From assembly GCA_041165345.1 (NCBI GenBank), contig JBEANQ010000004.1, positions 1 to 39,229 of the forward strand: a DNA stretch of 39,229 bases. Reading direction: 5' to 3'. The notes under the pieces were generated by a model. The model was not told the DNA's origin. It searched no databases and worked only from the letters and a program-made list of their open reading frames with translations. The position numbers and the translations under genes were made by a program. This document shows, piece after piece, positions 34,027-39,229 of this stretch (the stretch's first letter is position 1; every line of letters begins with the position of its first letter). The DNA is from JBBKWH01 sp041165345. GTDB taxonomy: Bacteria; Pseudomonadota; Gammaproteobacteria; Pseudomonadales; Moraxellaceae.

Positions 34027-37000
34027 ATGTCCCGTTTTTTTATTGATCGACCGATTTTTGCATGGGTGATTGCCATCATCCTGATGCTATCGGGCATTCT
34101 GTCGATGTTTAGCTTGCCGATCTCGCAATATCCAAGCATCGCACCGCCGGCTATTGCCATTAACGCCACCTACCCTGGTGCGTCGGCACAAACCGTGCAA
34201 GACACCGTCACCCAAATTATTGAACAACGCATGAAAGGGCTAGATGGCCTGATGTACATGTCGTCATCGAGTTCGGGCAATGGTACGGCCACCATCACCT
34301 TGTCGTTTGAAGCGGGTACTAACCCAGACATTGCACAAGTGCAAGTGCAAAACAAACTACAAGCGGCCACCGCACAACTGCCGCAAGAGGTACAACGCCA
34401 AGGCTTAACCGTCAATAAATCAGCGCGTAACTTCTTGCTGGTGTTGGGCTTTGTATCGACTGATGGCCGTATGGATCGCACCGACATTGCCGACTATGTC
34501 AGCAGCTCGGTGGTTGACCCGCTGTCCCGTGTGGAGGGTGTCGGCGAAACCCAAGTGTTTGGCTCATCTTATGCCATGCGCATTTGGCTAGACCCCGCCA
34601 AACTCGCCAGCTATCAGTTGACCCCTGCTGATGTGTCGGCGGCGGTTCAGGCACAAAACGCCCAAGTGTCGGCGGGTCAAATTGGCGGCACACCGTCGCT
34701 GGCCGGTCAACAACTCAATGCCACCGTCACCGCACAAACCCGCCTGCAAACGCCCGAGCAGTTCCGCAATATTTTGCTCAAGACCGCAGGCAATGGCTCA
34801 CAGGTTCGTCTGAGTGATGTGGCGCGTGTTGAGCTAGGTGGCGAAAGCTATGACGTGATCTCGCGCTACAACGGCAAACCTGCCGCTGGATTGGGGATTA
34901 AATTGGCCGCTGGTGCCAACGCGCTTGCCACCCGTGATGCCGTGCTCAAACGCATCAACGAAATGAAAGTCAGCTTTCCGCAAGGGCTGGATGTGGTTGC
35001 GCCCTATGACACTACGCCGTTTGTGCGCCTGTCGATTGAAGAAGTCATCACCACCCTGATCGAAGCCATTGCGCTGGTGTTTTTGGTGATGTTTCTGTTT
35101 TTGCAAAACTGGCGCGCCACGATTATTCCGACCCTTGCTGTACCCGTGGTGCTGCTGGGTACATTTGCAGTGTTAAAAATCTTGGGCTTTTCGATCAATA
35201 CCTTAACCCTGTTTGGCATGGTGTTGGCGATTGGCCTGCTGGTGGATGACGCGATTGTGGTGGTTGAAAACGTCGAACGCGTGATGGCCGAAGAAGGACT
35301 GTCACCGCGTGAAGCCACCCGCAAGTCGATGCAGCAAATCACCGGCGCGCTGATTGGCATTGCCATGGTGCTGGCGGCGGTATTTGTGCCGATGGCGTTT
35401 TTTGGTGGCTCGACAGGGGTGATTTATCGGCAGTTCTCGGTGGCACTGGTGTCAAGCATGGTGCTGTCGGTAGTGGTTGCGATTGTGCTGACCCCTGCCC
35501 TGTGCGCGACGTTGCTCAAACCTGTAGACCCAAACCATCACGCCAAAACCGGTTTTTTTGGCTGGTTTAACCGCCTGTTTGACCGCGCCGCCCATCGTTA
35601 TGAATTAGCCGTTGGCGGAATTTTAAAACGTGGCATTCGGTTTGGTTTGGTCTATGTGGCGATTATTGGTTTGATGGCCGCGTTGTTTGTCAAACTGCCG
35701 ACCGCCTATTTGCCCGATGAAGACCAAGGGCTGTTGTTTACACTGGTGCAACTGCCTGCGGGTGCGACCCAAGAGCGCACACTGGCCACCATGAAACAGG
35801 TTGAAGACTATTATTTAACCCAAGAGAAAGCCAATGTTGCCTCGGTGTTTGCCATTACTGGCTTTAGTTTTGCCGGTAGCGGTCAAAACATGGGTCTGGC
35901 GTTTGTGCGCTTAAAAAACTGGGATGAACGCAAAGGCGCAGGCCAAGATGTCAAGTCCGTGGCGGGGCGTGCCATGGGGGCGTTTAGCCAGCTTAAAGAT
36001 GCGATGGTATTTGCCATTGCGCCGCCCGCCGTGATTGAACTGGGCAATGCCAACGGTTTTGACTTGCAACTGCAAGACACCGGCAACATTGGTCATGATC
36101 AACTGTTGGCTGCCCGCAACATGCTGCTGGGCATAGCTGCGCAAAACCCCAAATTGGTGGGTGTACGACCCAACGGTCAAGAAGACACCCCACAATACAA
36201 AGTGACCATCAACCCACAACAAGCCGGTGCAATGGGCGTGTCGTTGTCTGATGTCAACAGCGTACTGGCAACCGGCTGGGGCGGCAGCTATGTGAACGAC
36301 TTTATTGATCGGGGTCGGGTCAAACGGGTCTACATGCAAGGCGACGCCAGCGCCCGCCGCAGCCCCGAAGACCTTAACCAATGGTATGTGCGCGGCAATG
36401 GCGGCCAAATGGTACCGTTTGCCAGCTTTGCAACCGGACAATGGACGTATGGCGCACCCAAGCTTGACCGCTATAACGGCCTGTCGTCCTTCAACATTCA
36501 AGGCAGCGCCGCGGCGGGTGTCAGCTCGGGCGAAGCCATGAAAGAAGTCGAAGGCATGATTGCCAAGCTTCCGGCAGGCGTTGGTTTTGAATGGAGCGGC
36601 TTGTCGTTTGAAGAGGTTCAATCCTCGGGTCAAACCCCGCTGCTGTACTCGATCTCATTGTTAGTGGTGTTTTTATCACTGGCCGCCCTGTATGAAAGCT
36701 GGTCGATTCCGTTTGCCGTGATGATGGTCGTTCCCTTGGGTGTACTGGGTGCAGTCATGGCCACAGTGGGTCGCGGTTTGTCCAATGATGTGTACTTTCA
36801 AGTGGGCTTACTCACCGTGATCGGGCTTGCCGCCAAAAACGCCATTTTGATTGTCGAGTTTGCCAAAGACCTGCAAGCACAAGGCCATGACCTGATGTAT
36901 TCCATTTTGCACGCGGCACGGCAACGCTTGCGCCCCATCATCATGACCTCGTTGGCCTTTGGGCTGGGCGTATTACCGTTGGCCTTAAGCACTGGTGCGG

Positions 37001-37176
37001 GTTCGGGCAGTCAAAACGCCATTGGCACAGGTGTACTGGGTGGTATGCTCGGGGCAACCCTGTTGGGCGTGTTTTTTATTCCTTTGTTTTATTTTTGGGT
37101 ACGGCGCTTGTTTCAACCCACAGACGCACACACGCCACCCCAAGATCAGCCACAGTCGGTGGAGACCCAACCATGA
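34027..37176 (+). CDS. RND multidrug efflux pump, inner-membrane subunit (AdeJ/MexB/AcrB-like)
   Basis: Proton-driven trimeric transporter of the HAE1 family. Seen: the standard N-terminus FFIDRPIFAWVIAI, twelve predicted membrane helices with two large periplasmic loops, and the proton-relay residues Asp407-Asp408 in GLLVDDAIVVVENVERVM and Lys937 in GLAAKNAILIVEFAKD, the same layout as AcrB. GFFGWFNRLFD in the cytoplasmic link and the IWLDPAKL...SAAVQAQNAQVSAGQ docking region match AdeJ/MexB closely. 1049 residues equals AcrB. AGGAG lies 7 bases before the ATG. Its stop overlaps the start of the outer-membrane gene by 4 bases. The substrate range cannot be read, but AdeIJK/MexAB-type pumps export many drugs and lipophiles. 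Confidence 0.95.
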   Translation: MSRFFIDRPIFAWVIAIILMLSGILSMFSLPISQYPSIAPPAIAINATYPGASAQTVQDTVTQIIEQRMKGLDGLMYMSSSSSGNGTATITLSFEAGTNPDIAQVQVQNKLQAATAQLPQEVQRQGLTVNKSARNFLLVLGFVSTDGRMDRTDIADYVSSSVVDPLSRVEGVGETQVFGSSYAMRIWLDPAKLASYQLTPADVSAAVQAQNAQVSAGQIGGTPSLAGQQLNATVTAQTRLQTPEQFRNILLKTAGNGSQVRLSDVARVELGGESYDVISRYNGKPAAGLGIKLAAGANALATRDAVLKRINEMKVSFPQGLDVVAPYDTTPFVRLSIEEVITTLIEAIALVFLVMFLFLQNWRATIIPTLAVPVVLLGTFAVLKILGFSINTLTLFGMVLAIGLLVDDAIVVVENVERVMAEEGLSPREATRKSMQQITGALIGIAMVLAAVFVPMAFFGGSTGVIYRQFSVALVSSMVLSVVVAIVLTPALCATLLKPVDPNHHAKTGFFGWFNRLFDRAAHRYELAVGGILKRGIRFGLVYVAIIGLMAALFVKLPTAYLPDEDQGLLFTLVQLPAGATQERTLATMKQVEDYYLTQEKANVASVFAITGFSFAGSGQNMGLAFVRLKNWDERKGAGQDVKSVAGRAMGAFSQLKDAMVFAIAPPAVIELGNANGFDLQLQDTGNIGHDQLLAARNMLLGIAAQNPKLVGVRPNGQEDTPQYKVTINPQQAGAMGVSLSDVNSVLATGWGGSYVNDFIDRGRVKRVYMQGDASARRSPEDLNQWYVRGNGGQMVPFASFATGQWTYGAPKLDRYNGLSSFNIQGSAAAGVSSGEAMKEVEGMIAKLPAGVGFEWSGLSFEEVQSSGQTPLLYSISLLVVFLSLAALYESWSIPFAVMMVVPLGVLGAVMATVGRGLSNDVYFQVGLLTVIGLAAKNAILIVEFAKDLQAQGHDLMYSILHAARQRLRPIIMTSLAFGLGVLPLALSTGAGSGSQNAIGTGVLGGMLGATLLGVFFIPLFYFWVRRLFQPTDAHTPPQDQPQSVETQP

Positions 37177-38633
37177 GCCGGACGCTGTTAAACCCGTTGA
37201 CTTCACCCCGTGCACGGCCAGCCTTGCTGGTCAGTGTGTTGGCCTTGAGTCTGGCCGCCTGTAGCCGTCCTGTACTGCGCGAGGCCGACCCCATGCCGGT
37301 TGCCACGGTCATTCCGCAGGCCGCCTACCCTGCCACCGACACCCCAGCCGAGCAAGGACCGTCAATTGCCGCCTTGGGCTGGCAGACTTTTTTTGCCGAC
37401 CCCGCGCTTAAACAATTGATCCAACTGGGCTTAGACCACAACCGCGACTTACGCACCGCCACGCTCAACATTCAGCGGGCGCAAGCGCAGTATCAAATCC
37501 GTCAATCGGCACAGCAACCCACCGTCACGGCCAATGGCTCGGTCATGCAGCAAGGCAACACCGACCACAGCAACACCGCCTACAGTGTCGGCCTTGGCGC
37601 AACCGCATACGAGCTTGACCTGTGGGGACGGGTCGCCAACCTCAAAGGCGCGGCGCTAAACAACTACTTGGCCACGCAAAGCGCCCAACAAGCCACCCGT
37701 ATTGCCTTGATTGGACAAATCAGCCAAGCCTACTTGGCGCTGGCCTTTGACCAAGAACAGCTTAAACTGGCACAACAAACCCTGAGCGCCCAACAAGACA
37801 GCCTCAAGCTGAACCGTAAGCGCCAAGAGGTCGGCATTGCCTCGGCGGTACCGGTGCGTCAGTCTGAAATTAGCGTCGAAACCGCCCGTCTCGCGATTGC
37901 CAACACTCAAACGCAGTTGGCACAAGACCGCAACCTGTTGGCATTGCTGATTGGTCAACCTGTACCCGTGGCCTTACTGCCCAGCAGCGCCCCTACACAG
38001 GTGGTTAGCCCAGCCAGCCTGTCGGCGGGTCTGCCCAGTGACCTACTGCGCAACCGCCCCGACCTAGCCCAAGCTGAATACGCCCTCAAAGCCGCCGGCG
38101 CCAACATTGCGGCGGCGCGAGCGGCGTTTTACCCCACCATTAGCCTGACCGGAACCTTGGGACTGTCTAGCACCAGCCTGTCAGACTTGTTTAAGTCTGG
38201 CGCGTTTAACTATGGCATTGGGCCGAGCATTAGCCTGCCGATTTTTGATGCAGGCGCACGTCAAGCCAACCTAGCGATGAGCCAAACCGACCAACACATT
38301 GCCCTGTCGCAGTATGAAAGCGCCATTCAAGCGGCGTTTCGTGAGGTGGCGGATGTACTGGCAACCCGTAGCACGCTGAATGACCGTTTAGACGCACAAC
38401 AACGGTTGGTCGCGGCGACGCAGGCCAACTACACGTTGGCACAGGCGCGTTATAAGGCAGGGTTAGATAATTACCTGACTGTGCTAGATGCCCAGCGCAA
38501 TTTGTTTAGCACGCAGCAGGCAGCGATTAGCCTGCAACAGGCGGCGCTGATTAGTCAGGTGAATTTGTATAAGGTGTTGGGCGGCGGTGCGGTTGACCCA
38601 GCCGTGACTGATACAGCAGCGGCGACACCGTAA
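37173..38633 (+). CDS. Outer-membrane efflux channel lipoprotein, OprM/AdeK family
   Basis: Trimeric TolC-like channel that completes the tripartite pump. Seen: a lipoprotein signal ending in LAAC (Cys30), two OEP repeats with the family features GLDHNRDLRTA, YELDLWGRVANLKGAA, DLLRNRPDLAQAEYALKAAGANI, ARAAFYPTISLTGTLG and the second-repeat YKAGLDNYLTVLDAQRNLF. 486 residues (AdeK 484, OprM 485). The ATG at 37173 is chosen: GGAG lies 8 bases upstream and it overlaps the pump stop as ATGA. The frame opens earlier, but that part lies inside the pump gene. A hairpin at 38661-38691 follows. Confidence 0.94.
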   Translation: MSRTLLNPLTSPRARPALLVSVLALSLAACSRPVLREADPMPVATVIPQAAYPATDTPAEQGPSIAALGWQTFFADPALKQLIQLGLDHNRDLRTATLNIQRAQAQYQIRQSAQQPTVTANGSVMQQGNTDHSNTAYSVGLGATAYELDLWGRVANLKGAALNNYLATQSAQQATRIALIGQISQAYLALAFDQEQLKLAQQTLSAQQDSLKLNRKRQEVGIASAVPVRQSEISVETARLAIANTQTQLAQDRNLLALLIGQPVPVALLPSSAPTQVVSPASLSAGLPSDLLRNRPDLAQAEYALKAAGANIAAARAAFYPTISLTGTLGLSSTSLSDLFKSGAFNYGIGPSISLPIFDAGARQANLAMSQTDQHIALSQYESAIQAAFREVADVLATRSTLNDRLDAQQRLVAATQANYTLAQARYKAGLDNYLTVLDAQRNLFSTQQAAISLQQAALISQVNLYKVLGGGAVDPAVTDTAAATP

Positions 38634-38660
38634 ACTTGTGTATTGATGGGTGATGCAAGA

Positions 38661-38691
38661 CACATCAAGCATCTTGCGGATGCTTGGTGTG
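38661..38691. terminator. 13-bp hairpin downstream of the efflux operon
   Basis: CACATCAAGCATC (38661-38673), loop TTGCG, GATGCTTGGTGTG (38679-38691), fully paired in RNA with one G-U. It lies between convergent genes and has no T-run. An alternative stem, GCAAGA (38655-38660) with TCTTGC (38672-38677), would compete with it. Confidence 0.4.
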
Positions 38692-38743
38692 ATAACGGGA
38701 GAGTACAGTGGTGACGTGCGGCGACGTCCGTTTGAGCGACTGA

Positions 38744-39196
38744 TTATGCGGTTGCGGATTCAAGATAGTGCTTAATCGCCAAGAGTCTTTTTTTCATGTC
38801 TTTTGAAAAAATATATGCCACAACAGGAAGAAATAACCGACCAACACCTCCACCTTTTAATTCAAAGTTATATGTAAAAATCAGCAAACTCTGTACTTCA
38901 CCCAGCGTCTTAACATTCCAAGCACCGCTAAATCGTTTAAGAATGAATGGTCCTCTAATCATGGTGACTGCGGCCACATGTGGTCTGTCGAATGACATAT
39001 ATCGAGAAACCATTGCTGAACCAAAATGATTTTTACAGTATGAGTCTACACCGACATCAGCATGCTCTGCACCGTCACACAAGTATGCTTCCGTCAAATA
39101 TGGATCCCACTCAAGACGCCTTGAATAATCTTGAGTGAGATCAAACAACTTCTGTTGGCAGCAATCCACTTCGATCTGATGTTTTATGGTTTTCAT
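38744..39196 (-). CDS. SRPBCC (polyketide cyclase/START-like) domain protein
   Basis: A 150-residue protein whose pattern fits the SRPBCC helix-grip fold: a leading strand with basic residues (KTIKHQIEVDC), then LFDLTQDYSRRLEWDPYLTEAYL, the typical WDP turn, a row of antiparallel strands, and a C-terminal helix (MKKRLLAIKHYLES). Such proteins bind small hydrophobic ligands in a cavity; the ligand here is unknown. The hydrophobic LFLPVVAYIF segment near 125-135 is part of the last strand or helix. AGAGGA lies 9 bases before the ATG. It converges with the efflux operon, is somewhat more AT-rich, and has no visible partner. Assignment rests on fold pattern only. Confidence 0.6.
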   Translation of the reverse strand: MKTIKHQIEVDCCQQKLFDLTQDYSRRLEWDPYLTEAYLCDGAEHADVGVDSYCKNHFGSAMVSRYMSFDRPHVAAVTMIRGPFILKRFSGAWNVKTLGEVQSLLIFTYNFELKGGGVGRLFLPVVAYIFSKDMKKRLLAIKHYLESATA

Positions 39197-39229
39197 CGTA
39201 TCATTCCTCTACCGTATCACTCAGACAAG

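Noticed and set aside
35911..36633. 240-codon minus-strand open frame
   Set aside because: It is antisense to the RND pump gene, whose frame is certain; the composition reflects the mirrored codon pattern.

Overview
The window carries a compact set of bacterial housekeeping genes from a gammaproteobacterium, most likely of the order Pseudomonadales and plausibly Moraxellaceae. This placement is inferred from gene content. The genome uses Smc-ScpAB rather than MukBEF, smc is followed by zipA and ligA, the fatty-acid cluster rpmF-plsX-fabD-fabG-acpP-fabF lacks fabH as in Pseudomonas, and the RND pump resembles Acinetobacter AdeIJK / Pseudomonas MexAB-OprM. No rRNA, tRNA, insertion sequence, prophage or CRISPR array was seen.

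Layout. 1-7.8 kb: a large SNF2-family ATPase; a convergent NAD(P)HX repair enzyme (nnr) divergent from epoxyqueuosine reductase (queG); then an AT-rich stretch with a lone GT-C type membrane glycosyltransferase, the one clearly foreign-looking gene. 7.9-13.2 kb (minus strand): yceD-rpmF-plsX-fabD-fabG-acpP-fabF, linking ribosomal protein L32 with membrane lipid synthesis; acpP sits between two hairpins and probably has its own transcript. 13.3-18.3 kb (plus): epmC, yciO, trpS, scpA, scpB, rluB. 18.4-25.8 kb (minus): gntR-smc-zipA-ligA, converging on scpAB-rluB at a shared terminator, so all three condensin subunits and a divisome protein lie within 10 kb. 26-28.4 kb: a TSUP transporter, then birA (without a DNA-binding domain) and coaX. 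28.4-32.4 kb: rpmA-rplU on the minus strand, divergent from ispB and a large membrane protein of the Gcr 'site-specific recombinase' family. 32.4-38.6 kb: a 395-base regulatory gap with two tandem palindromes, followed by a complete RND tripartite efflux operon. The window ends with a small SRPBCC-domain protein on the minus strand.

Most of the window is ordinary core genome. I found no convincing new multi-gene system. The points most worth checking are the twin palindromes upstream of the efflux operon, the AT-rich glycosyltransferase insert, the GntR gene heading the smc operon with a matching palindrome upstream, the insulated acpP unit, and the almost leaderless yceD transcript. All positions and motifs were read by eye; no database search was run.
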